A stretch of 5,279 nt of DNA from an uncultured Opitutia bacterium (lineage in GTDB: Bacteria; Verrucomicrobiota; Verrucomicrobiia; Opitutales; UBA953), in assembly GCA_903929325.1 (NCBI GenBank), contig CAIYUD010000235.1, positions 1 through 5,279 on the forward strand, read 5' to 3'. Under the pieces are notes generated by a model. The model ran no database searches and was not told the DNA's origin. It saw only the letters and a list, made by a program, of their open reading frames with translations. The position numbers and the translations under genes are program-made. Below are positions 1 through 5,279 of this stretch, in pieces. Numbering within the stretch: the stretch's first letter is position 1; each line of letters begins with the position of its first letter.

Positions 1-133
1 AAATTGTTTTCCCAGAATCGAAAATATCATCAACGATGAGCACGTCGCGGTTTTTGATTTCCAGCGCGTCCAACCCGAGAACGGTTAGCTCTCCTCGGTG
101 TGTTCCATTTTGACCATAACTTAGTACTCGTAT
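1..133 (-). CDS. Hypoxanthine phosphoribosyltransferase-like fragment (5' part missing, 3' end outside window)
   Basis: Read on the minus strand, codons ending at position 2 spell VLIVDDIFDSGKTI (positions 2-43). This is the PRPP-binding loop of type I phosphoribosyltransferases, with the two acidic residues and the DSGKT turn. Upstream in the same frame are GELTVLGLDALEIKNRD and an SYG triplet (113-121), the spacing seen in hypoxanthine/guanine phosphoribosyltransferases (SYG, then a G-E/K-V strand, then VLIVEDI). Such enzymes make IMP/GMP from purine base and PRPP in the cytoplasm. The N-terminal half and any start codon are absent: upstream of about 133 the DNA instead encodes a DUF3472-like protein in another frame. 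The gene runs off the left edge, so its length is unknown. The upstream limit given is approximate. Family assignment is confident; whether this is a pseudogene remnant or one side of a misassembly cannot be told from the window. Confidence 0.75.
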   Translation of the reverse strand, partial: MRVLSYGQNGTHRGELTVLGLDALEIKNRDVLIVDDIFDSGKTI

Positions 134-416
134 CCCAGATGGAGAAAATCGTCTTACGCATTTCTGGCGTGTCGTTGTTTTGAATGCCACAGTAACCGCC
201 AGCAGGCTCGCCAGGATGCCAGTTCGCGCCACAGAAATAGGTATAGGTGTAGGTCTCGAGGACAGTGATCTGTCCGTACATATAGGTATCTTTATCGCGG
301 CCGGTACCATCCCACCACAAGTGCTGTGCATGCAGGTTGCCCGCTAACCCTATAGCCGCGAGCAAGGCTGTGATTGTATGATAGAGAAAAGTGCTACGCG
401 TTCTTTGGTTTCGCAT
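30..416 (-). CDS. DUF3472-like secreted protein, N-terminal part only, with a spurious C-terminal tail
   Basis: The 128-residue frame opens with a good signal peptide: basic RNQRTR, a hydrophobic stretch at about residues 10-26, and an LHA-Q cleavage site near residue 30. Residues 60-94 read YFCGANWHPGEPAGGYCGIQ followed by KTIFSIWD, matching my memory of the DUF3472 core (aromatic strand, W, GGY-GIQ, then FS-WD). DUF3472 proteins are secreted, of unknown function, and usually several hundred residues long. From about residue 101 to the stop the protein becomes arginine-rich (PRRANRSRVGRAG and onward) because it is reading phosphoribosyltransferase DNA out of frame; that tail should not be taken as real protein. 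The stop at 30-32 is therefore accidental. The ATG at 416 is preferred because the overlapping ATG at 420 meets a stop after eight codons; an in-frame stop lies at 426-428. No Shine-Dalgarno is visible. The signal peptide is clear; the DUF3472 assignment is probable. Confidence 0.6.
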   Translation of the reverse strand: MRNQRTRSTFLYHTITALLAAIGLAGNLHAQHLWWDGTGRDKDTYMYGQITVLETYTYTYFCGANWHPGEPAGGYCGIQNNDTPEMRKTIFSIWDTSTKLWSKWNTPRRANRSRVGRAGNQKPRRAHR

Positions 417-475
417 ACATATGAATTATCAAATTTATAACGGGTGAAAAGTCTTCAATTCCTAGAGACATGTAC

Positions 476-505
476 AAAAAAATACCCGCCTGACGGCGGG
501 TATTT
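476..505 (-). terminator. Rho-independent terminator of the outer-membrane barrel gene
   Basis: Positions 480-490 and 495-505 form a perfect 11-bp stem (AAATACCCGCC paired with GGCGGGTATTT) closed by a 4-base loop. On the minus strand the stem runs straight into a T tract (positions 482-476), the classic intrinsic terminator layout. It lies 21 bases past the stop codon of the minus-strand barrel gene and upstream of the next minus-strand start at 416, so it separates those two transcripts. There is no T tract on the plus-strand side. A weaker 5-bp hairpin (512-524) lies between it and the stop codon. Confidence 0.92.
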
Positions 506-526
506 GAGAGGGCTCTTTGAGAGCTA

Positions 527-1396
527 TTAGAACCGGTAGCCGAGGGAGATCGTGGCCTTCGAGAGGTTCACGCTAACGTCTGCCCGAGCGGCATAGAACT
601 CACCTGCTTGAACACCAGCATCTGTGACGAGTGTTCCGTTTGTGAGAGTGCTGTTGTACGTGCCGGTAGTTTGAGTCTTCTTGTACGAGTTGAACGAGAT
701 ACGCTCAATTTCGCCTTGGAGGAACCAGTGAGCGTCGAAGTTGTATTCGAAGCCGAGACCGAGACCTAGACCACCGACTGATTTGTCGAATGTGAAATTA
801 TCAACAGCCAAGCCTTCACTTTGAGCAAGTAAGAGGTTGATATTGCCAGAGATCTTCGCGCTCGCACGTGAGACCTTAGCGTAAACCATGAACTTGTCAG
901 AAACGGTGTAACATGGCTTGAGAGCGACGGACCAGCTGCCGCTTGTCTCGACCTTTTCGCTGAGGGCAGTGTCGCCATCAAAATTAATAAACGTCTCGAA
1001 GCGCGTGTTTGCGCCGAACTGTTTAGCAACTTCGATGCCGATCAAGAAGTTTTCACTAAGGGCAAGATTGTAAGCGACAGCGACTTGACCGTTGAAAGCG
1101 TCTTTATTGTAGAAGCCGTGGCTTGCGTCGACTGTGCGAACGTCGTAGGTGTCGTCTAGGTTGCTGCCTCCTGGGCCACTGCCGCCTGTGGTGCTGTCAT
1201 TAGCATTAACGGTGATTTCTTGGTAGATCTCTTGGAGGAGTGTGCTACCAGACTGGGTCACTTGGCTTCCGCCGAGTGAGATCGAAAAACCTTCGAAGTT
1301 TTCCGAGTTAGTGCGGGCAGTCGTTTTGGGAGCAGCACTTGCGCCAGCGGCAATAAGTGCAGTCAGGAGGATACGGGAGGTGTGTTTCATACCCAT
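527..1396 (-). CDS. Outer-membrane beta-barrel protein (OmpA/opacity-like porin-family fold)
   Basis: The 289-residue protein begins with a signal peptide (MKHTSR, hydrophobic LLTALIAAGASA, cleavage near residue 21 before APK). The rest alternates hydrophobic and polar residues in short runs typical of transmembrane beta strands: FSISLGG (37-43), QVAVAYNLAL (104-113), FLIGIEVAKQF (118-127), WSVALKPCYTV (155-165), FMVYAKVSRA (169-178), GLGLGLGFEYNF (209-220), WFLQGEIERISF (224-235), FYAARADVSVNL (267-278), ending TISLGYRF with the terminal Phe recognised by BAM. This suits an eight-stranded barrel of the OMP_b-brl type. A Gly/Ser/Asp-rich segment at 66-82 is probably a long surface loop, and there is one Cys (162). 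The start at 1396 is favoured over the ATG two codons later because AGGA lies six bases upstream of it. The gene looks monocistronic, with its own terminator. Transported substrate or binding partner is unknown. Confidence 0.85.
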   Translation of the reverse strand: MGMKHTSRILLTALIAAGASAAPKTTARTNSENFEGFSISLGGSQVTQSGSTLLQEIYQEITVNANDSTTGGSGPGGSNLDDTYDVRTVDASHGFYNKDAFNGQVAVAYNLALSENFLIGIEVAKQFGANTRFETFINFDGDTALSEKVETSGSWSVALKPCYTVSDKFMVYAKVSRASAKISGNINLLLAQSEGLAVDNFTFDKSVGGLGLGLGFEYNFDAHWFLQGEIERISFNSYKKTQTTGTYNSTLTNGTLVTDAGVQAGEFYAARADVSVNLSKATISLGYRF

Positions 1397-1486
1397 TTGT
1401 CATCCTAAGACCTTGGAGTAGTGTCAATTGTAATACACTCTACCTTCCCTATACATTCCTGACTCTAAAGTATACTATAAGACTTC
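1397..1486. promoter_or_regulatory. Divergent intergenic region between the barrel gene and the DUF347 gene
   Basis: These 90 bases must hold the promoters of both flanking genes. The best plus-strand candidate is TTGTAA (1428-1433), a 16-base spacer, then TATACA (1450-1455), giving a leader of about 25 bases before the ATG at 1487. The palindrome AGTATACT (1469-1476) offers a TATACT -10 hexamer on either strand, but neither copy has a convincing -35 at normal spacing. On the minus strand AGGA six bases before the barrel start is its ribosome-binding site. Promoter assignments are pattern matches only. Confidence 0.4.
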
Positions 1487-2242
1487 ATGGCAACTCCCTC
1501 AGAGACATTTAGCAAACTACCCACAATCACACTCTGGTTCTGGTTTATAAAGATTTGTGCAACCACTCTCGGCGAAACTGCTAGCGACCATTTATCTCAT
1601 AGCCTTGGGTTTGGTTATGCGGCGACGTCGCTCGGTCTACTTATAATTTTTAGCATAACTTTAGCACTGCAGCTTCTTGCCAATGGACATCACCCATGGC
1701 GTTTCTGGTCGGTAATCCTTGCAACGAGTATCGCGGGCACTGCCATCTCCGATTATATGGATCGAAGCCTCGGATTAGGTTATACCACAGGCTCAATCAT
1801 TCTCCTGGGGCTACTCATTGGCATTCTCCTAGTTTGGAAATTGAGCGGCGGTGTCTTATCTGTCTCCGACATCCGGACACGTCGCGATGAAGTCCTCTAT
1901 TGGATGGCGATTCTTGTTTCGAACACACTGGGCACGGCTCTCGGTGATTTTCTTGCTGATGACTCAGGTCTTGGCTTTGCCGGTAGCGCCGGACTTATTG
2001 CTGGATTGATTGCCGTCGTTACACTCCTGCATTGGACGACACAGCTCTCCAAAGTCGTTCTTTTCTGGGCAGCCTTTATCCTTACGCGTCCACTTGGAGC
2101 TACGCTGGGTGATCTCTTTACCAAGACACATGAACAAGGCGGATTAGATTTGGGCACCTTAGGTTCAACCGCTTTGCTCACAGTCATGCTTTTTACATCG
2201 ATACTATGGACAAATAACCGTGGCTCAGGCGTAAACCACTAA
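1487..2242 (+). CDS. Integral membrane protein with four DUF347 repeats (COG4705-like)
   Basis: The 251-residue protein consists almost wholly of four tandem repeats, each with a membrane helix carrying a small-residue/acidic motif and a second glycine-rich helix. Acidic-motif segments are TLGETASD (27-34), IAGTAISD (82-89), TLGTALGD (147-154) and PLGATLGD (202-209); the paired segments are SLGFGYAATS (39-48), SLGLGYTTGS (94-103), GLGFAGSA (161-168) and LDLGTLGSTA (220-229). A W-containing aromatic pair precedes each repeat (FW 18-19, FW 73-74, YW 138-139, FW 193-194). This is the hallmark of the DUF347 family, about eight transmembrane helices in the inner membrane, with no assigned function that I know of. 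Length is normal and the protein complete. There is no signal peptide. The ATG at 1487 is the first in frame after a stop at 1478-1480, and it lacks a Shine-Dalgarno. The gene is divergent from the barrel gene and 78 bp upstream of the hexosaminidase. Conserved intramembrane acids hint at ion or small-solute transport, which is inference. Confidence 0.88.
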   Translation: MATPSETFSKLPTITLWFWFIKICATTLGETASDHLSHSLGFGYAATSLGLLIIFSITLALQLLANGHHPWRFWSVILATSIAGTAISDYMDRSLGLGYTTGSIILLGLLIGILLVWKLSGGVLSVSDIRTRRDEVLYWMAILVSNTLGTALGDFLADDSGLGFAGSAGLIAGLIAVVTLLHWTTQLSKVVLFWAAFILTRPLGATLGDLFTKTHEQGGLDLGTLGSTALLTVMLFTSILWTNNRGSGVNH

Positions 2243-2320
2243 CCCAGCCTACCTCTTTGAAAACCCTTGAGGCTTGGCAATAAGTCAGCGGTTCGAAAGA
2301 GTTATGAATACATTCAATTT

Positions 2321-4288
2321 ATGAAATCATTTATTTTCATCTGGCTTCCATTGGCGGTAATCGCAGCCGAAACCTCTCCGCCCGCATTCATCCCGTTGCC
2401 AGCCAAGGTCGAACTCGCACAGGGTCGTTTCCAATTAAATACGAGTACAACCATTGCAGCGTCCGCAGATCTTTCGAGTGAAGCGAACTATCTGGCTTCC
2501 CATCTTCGAAAGACATCTTCGCTACCTATCCCAATCGAGAATACGGGCACGATTGTGCTTTCAATTAATACAACCCTTCCGAATGAAGGCTATCAGCTGA
2601 ACATCACGCAATCCAACGTTACAATCACGGGCGGTTCGGCAGCCGGTGTCTTTTACGGAATCCAAACATTTCTCCAAACATTGCCAGCAGCGGTCTACGG
2701 ACAGACAGCTTCGCCCAAAGCTGATTGGTCGGCCCAAGCCTTGCGCATTGAAGACGCGCCCATGTGCTCATGGCGCGGCGTCCACCTCGACAGCGCCCGA
2801 CACTTCCAACCCAAGGCATTCGTCTTGAAGTTCCTAGAGTCGATGGCTGCCCAAAAGTTAAACCGTTTCCATTGGCATTTGGTCGATAGCGAAGGCTGGC
2901 GTTTAGAAATTAAAAAGTACCCGCTGCTCACAGAAGTCAGCCAGAGCTCGCCCGCATACTACCCCGAAGAAATTCCGACCAACCCTACTTTCCGTGCGAA
3001 ATACCGTTACGGGTACCTCCATGGTGGTGGCTATTACACCCAAGAGGATGTCCGTGAAATTGTCGCGCGCGCCAAAGAATTACACATTACCATCATTCCT
3101 GAAATCGAGTTCCCTGGTCACGCAATGGCGGCCATGTTGGCATACCCTGAGATTAGCACCAGAGGCCAAAGCCCGAAAGACATCTCCAATATCACTTCAG
3201 ATCTTATCGGGGTGCACCCTAAAGCGATACAGTTCCTTCGCGATGTACTCGATGAGACGATGGACCTCTTCCCGGGGGAATGGATTCACTTCGGTGGTGA
3301 CGAAGCCCCGAAAGGCCAATGGAAGTCTGATGCTTTCACGCAACAACGCATCGAAGAACTAGGCCTACGTACGATTAACCCCAAAGCTCCTGAAGATGCC
3401 CTACAAGCTTGGCTCTTTAATGAGATGTCGACCCATATCGCCAAACGCGGACGACACGCCGTTGGTTGGGAGGAAATCATGCACAATGGAAACCTCGGCC
3501 GTCTGGCGTCAGGTTCTGTGATCATGCCATGGCTAAGCACAGGCAATGCCGTCGCGTCCGCCAACGCCGGTTACGGGATCGTCTACACTTCTGTCGGCCC
3601 CTTCTACCTCGACTCCTATCAAGTCGCAGGAGCCGGCGAACCCTCGGCGCTCTACACTGGTCCTATTACCGTTGAAAACATCTACCGCTATAACCTCTTC
3701 CCCGCAGGCTTAACTGAAACTGGCCGGAAGAATGTTTTAGGGGCACAGTGTCAGCTCTGGTCTGAACTCATGCCGCGCACGGATGACATCGAGTACCAAG
3801 CCTACCCTCGCCTCTGCGCACTCGCAGAACTTACCTGGACAGCTCCTGAGCGGCGCACTGACATTCCCAACTTCCTCCAACGTCTCTCGCAACATGGTGC
3901 AAGGCTAACGGCACTTGGGCTCAACCATCGTCGGGTAGCGCCTCCTTCTCAACTGGGTTGGACAGCTGAGTTTCTGAACGCGAACAAACCCTGGGTCGTT
4001 GCCTTACCTGAATCGACCGTCGAAAAACTTCGCCAAGGTAAACCTCTTGGACTGCGCTTTGAATACCGCGATGGTCAAAATGGTTTAGATATTCAATCCG
4101 TAGAGTTGCTTGCGGATGGCAAGCCCGTCGCGACCGATGCCCATGAGGGCTTCACAGGTACACATCCCAACAAGCCTGACTACCTACTTACTTTACCAAA
4201 AAATACATCCGGATCACTTACCCTTCGTATCAAAGCGAATGGAAGTGGCGGCAACGACAGCCGAGGCGAAGTTGTTCTGAAACCATAA
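2321..4288 (+). CDS. Secreted beta-N-acetylhexosaminidase, glycoside hydrolase family 20
   Basis: From the ATG at 2321 the protein has 655 residues. It starts with a signal peptide (MKSFIFIWLPLAVIAA, cleavage near residue 16) without a lipobox Cys. Residues about 22-142 form the GH20b accessory domain; about 149-510 form the catalytic barrel. The active site is complete: WRGVHLD with Arg152, HWHLVDSEGWR (184-194), IPEIEFPGH (259-267), HFGGDE (323-328) with polarising Asp327 and acid/base Glu328, Trp383, Trp404, Tyr429 and Asp431, and QLWSE with Trp480 and Glu482. GH20 enzymes remove terminal GlcNAc or GalNAc by substrate-assisted catalysis, here in periplasm or outside. Residues about 542-655 are an extra beta-rich C-terminal module. 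The frame can be extended back to a TTG at 2267, but that would bury the signal peptide behind 18 residues, so ATG 2321 is preferred; neither start has a good Shine-Dalgarno. The next gene begins 17 bp downstream. Exact substrate (chitin oligomers, glycosaminoglycan or glycoprotein glycans) is unknown. Confidence 0.95.
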   Translation: MKSFIFIWLPLAVIAAETSPPAFIPLPAKVELAQGRFQLNTSTTIAASADLSSEANYLASHLRKTSSLPIPIENTGTIVLSINTTLPNEGYQLNITQSNVTITGGSAAGVFYGIQTFLQTLPAAVYGQTASPKADWSAQALRIEDAPMCSWRGVHLDSARHFQPKAFVLKFLESMAAQKLNRFHWHLVDSEGWRLEIKKYPLLTEVSQSSPAYYPEEIPTNPTFRAKYRYGYLHGGGYYTQEDVREIVARAKELHITIIPEIEFPGHAMAAMLAYPEISTRGQSPKDISNITSDLIGVHPKAIQFLRDVLDETMDLFPGEWIHFGGDEAPKGQWKSDAFTQQRIEELGLRTINPKAPEDALQAWLFNEMSTHIAKRGRHAVGWEEIMHNGNLGRLASGSVIMPWLSTGNAVASANAGYGIVYTSVGPFYLDSYQVAGAGEPSALYTGPITVENIYRYNLFPAGLTETGRKNVLGAQCQLWSELMPRTDDIEYQAYPRLCALAELTWTAPERRTDIPNFLQRLSQHGARLTALGLNHRRVAPPSQLGWTAEFLNANKPWVVALPESTVEKLRQGKPLGLRFEYRDGQNGLDIQSVELLADGKPVATDAHEGFTGTHPNKPDYLLTLPKNTSGSLTLRIKANGSGGNDSRGEVVLKP

Positions 4289-4305
4289 ATTAATCTAGAT
4301 ACAAA

Positions 4306-5079
4306 ATGTCCGACGAACGTAGCGCCTATTACGAAAAAATGATGTCTGCAGAGAAAGACATCAAGGGTAGCACCGCCCAAACTTCTCTGCGTTACTGCAT
4401 CGCGAGTACACCGCGTAGCGGCTCAACCCTACTTAGCCGCACACTCGAAGCAACCCGACTGGCTGGAGTGCCGATGGAGTATTACCATAATGTTTTTATG
4501 AGTGGTTGGCAGCGACTAAACTCGGGACGACCCATCCAGCTTGAATCGTACCTCGCTGAACTCGAATCACGCCGCACGACTTCGAATGGTATATTTGGTA
4601 TTAAGGCACACTGGTCACAGCTCCAATCACTCGCTAATCAGACGCGACTCCCTCTCACAAACGTCCTGCACACAACTGTCGGTAAATGCACAAAGTTCAT
4701 CCAAATCAATCGTCGAGATAAATTAGGACAGGCCATTAGCTTACACATAGCCAATCAGATTAAAGTCTATCACTCGGATCAACTGTCCCTACGAAATGCT
4801 GAAGACGTTGCCCGATTTGACGCCTCGGCTATAAGCGTGAATGTCGCCCGCCTTTTTATCGAAGAAGCAAGTTGGTCTACCTATATTAAAGAGCGAGGAG
4901 CTGATGCAATCGAAGTCATCTACGAAGATCTTGTCGCAGATCATGCAGGGACCTGTCGACGGGTTTTCGATTTCCTAGGACTCACGGGTGTCGACATCCC
5001 TCCTCCACCAACCGCTAAGCTCGAGACACCTGAAACCGCTGAGTTTAGGCGCCTCTACTTAAAACACTTCGGTAGCTAA
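4306..5079 (+). CDS. Stf0-family PAPS-dependent sulfotransferase
   Basis: The 257-residue protein has the two PAPS-binding elements of sulfotransferases: TPRSGSTLL (35-43), the 5'-phosphosulfate loop, and KFIQINRRDKLGQAISL (130-146), the 3'-phosphate-binding segment with Arg136, Arg137 and Ser145. PMEYY (56-60) follows the first loop as in Stf0 enzymes, where the corresponding Glu (here Glu58) is the proposed base; FGIKAHW (97-103) and VIYEDLVADHAGTCRRVFDFLGL (204-226) are further family landmarks. Stf0, first described as the mycobacterial trehalose 2-sulfotransferase, transfers sulfate from PAPS to a sugar hydroxyl. There is no signal peptide, so it acts in the cytoplasm. Length is close to the family norm. 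It follows the GH20 gene by 17 bp and is probably co-transcribed. No Shine-Dalgarno precedes the ATG at 4306; later starts at Met12/Met13 are possible but not better. The acceptor cannot be inferred from sequence; trehalose is only one possibility. Confidence 0.88.
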   Translation: MSDERSAYYEKMMSAEKDIKGSTAQTSLRYCIASTPRSGSTLLSRTLEATRLAGVPMEYYHNVFMSGWQRLNSGRPIQLESYLAELESRRTTSNGIFGIKAHWSQLQSLANQTRLPLTNVLHTTVGKCTKFIQINRRDKLGQAISLHIANQIKVYHSDQLSLRNAEDVARFDASAISVNVARLFIEEASWSTYIKERGADAIEVIYEDLVADHAGTCRRVFDFLGLTGVDIPPPPTAKLETPETAEFRRLYLKHFGS

Positions 5080-5214
5080 CCGAATAACCACTCGGGTGCG
5101 GGGTGTGCTGTAAGCCAGATGTTACCGGCATAATAATCACCTCGGGTAGACCTATACACCGATTCTCTATGGTTTATACTCGGTGCAAATGAGTTAGACG
5201 TTATACTTGATTAC
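5080..5214. other. Intergenic stretch with no confident gene
   Basis: I see no T-tracted terminator after the sulfotransferase. A perfect 6-bp inverted repeat CACCGA/TCGGTG (5157-5162 and 5180-5185, 17-base loop) is the only hairpin of note. Two -10-like TTATACT elements occur at 5174-5180 and 5201-5207; the second lies seven bases before the ATG of the next gene and could be its promoter. The minus strand has an open frame without an ATG (5076-5210), discussed among the findings. Confidence 0.5.
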
Positions 5215-5279
5215 ATGATTGTGCGTCCACCCGGCTTGATTGAAATTCGGCTGAACCAAGCGAGTCAGCTCTTCAACTC
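5215..5279 (+). CDS. Start of a conserved hypothetical protein, cut by the window end
   Basis: From the ATG at 5215, 21 codons read MIVRPPGLIEIRLN then QASQLFNS with no stop before the edge. The run IEIRL-x6-QLFN resembles, from memory, the N-terminus of a family of conserved hypothetical bacterial proteins with a 'SQLFNSLDPSPF'-like opening; the residues that would confirm it lie beyond the window. The frame is open back to a stop at 5134-5136 but holds no earlier ATG. There is no Shine-Dalgarno; a TATACT box ends seven bases before the ATG. It follows the sulfotransferase by 135 bp on the same strand. Real coding status is likely but not certain, because the opposite strand is also open here. 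Confidence 0.5.
   Translation, partial: MIVRPPGLIEIRLNQASQLFN

Noticed and set aside
766..1029. Minus-strand 87-codon frame inside the barrel gene
   Set aside because: It is on the same strand but out of frame with a clearly coding barrel protein, and has no domain or start signal of its own.
1422..1427. Consensus TTGACA on the minus strand upstream of the barrel gene
   Set aside because: A -10 at normal spacing would fall on the ribosome-binding site and start codon, with no TATAAT-like hexamer there (GATGAC).
1897..2187. Minus-strand 96-codon frame opposite the DUF347 gene
   Set aside because: It is Ser/Arg/Pro-rich antisense shadow of a repeat-containing membrane protein; no motif supports it.
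2244..2275. AGCCT...AGGCT inverted repeat after the DUF347 gene as a terminator
   Set aside because: Short stem, loop of about 20 bases and no T tract; not a convincing terminator.
2267..2320. TTG start at 2267 for the hexosaminidase
   Set aside because: It would add 18 polar residues ahead of a well-formed signal peptide that begins at the ATG at 2321, and it has no ribosome-binding site.
2994..3564. Alternative frames (plus 2994-3362, minus 3286-3564) within the hexosaminidase catalytic region
   Set aside because: The GH20 frame carries every active-site motif across this stretch; the alternatives are basic, motif-free shadows.
5157..5185. CACCGA/TCGGTG hairpin as terminator of the sulfotransferase gene
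   Set aside because: Only 6 bp with a 17-base loop, no T tract, and nearly 80 bases past the stop codon.
1..5279. CRISPR array, tRNA or rRNA gene, insertion sequence or phage module
   Set aside because: No direct-repeat spacing, clover-leaf pattern, terminal inverted repeats or transposase/integrase motifs were seen on either strand.

Overview
The window looks like a piece of a free-living Gram-negative bacterial genome of moderate GC content. A secreted GH20 hexosaminidase, an Stf0-type sulfotransferase, a small outer-membrane barrel and a DUF3472-type secreted protein would together suit a polysaccharide-degrading marine lineage such as Verrucomicrobiota (Opitutales/Puniceicoccales). That placement is inference from gene content, secretion signals and mostly SD-less starts; there is no phylogenetic marker here.

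Layout. Positions 1-133 (minus) carry an internal piece of a hypoxanthine phosphoribosyltransferase-like gene, with the PRPP-binding motif VLIVDDIFDSGKTI at the very edge. It abuts, in a different frame, the N-terminal part of a signal-peptide-bearing DUF3472-like protein (minus, start at 416). The two halves belong to unrelated proteins, so positions about 113-137 are a breakpoint: a deletion/rearrangement or a chimeric contig end. Next come a clear rho-independent terminator (476-505) and the outer-membrane beta-barrel gene it serves (527-1396, minus). A 90-bp divergent intergenic region separates this from a four-repeat DUF347 membrane protein (1487-2242, plus). A secreted family 20 beta-N-acetylhexosaminidase (2321-4288) and an Stf0-family sulfotransferase (4306-5079) follow on the plus strand, 17 bp apart and probably co-transcribed. 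The last 200 bases are an intergenic stretch and the first 21 codons of another plus-strand gene (from 5215), cut by the window end.

Functionally the hexosaminidase would trim terminal GlcNAc/GalNAc from glycans outside the cytoplasm, while the sulfotransferase would use PAPS in the cytoplasm to sulfate a carbohydrate or lipid-linked sugar. Their tight spacing suggests a shared glycan theme but does not prove one pathway. The barrel and the DUF347 protein are envelope proteins of unassigned role. I see no CRISPR array, RNA gene, insertion sequence, phage module or defence system, and nothing that clearly amounts to a new system. The most informative oddity is the breakpoint at the left end.
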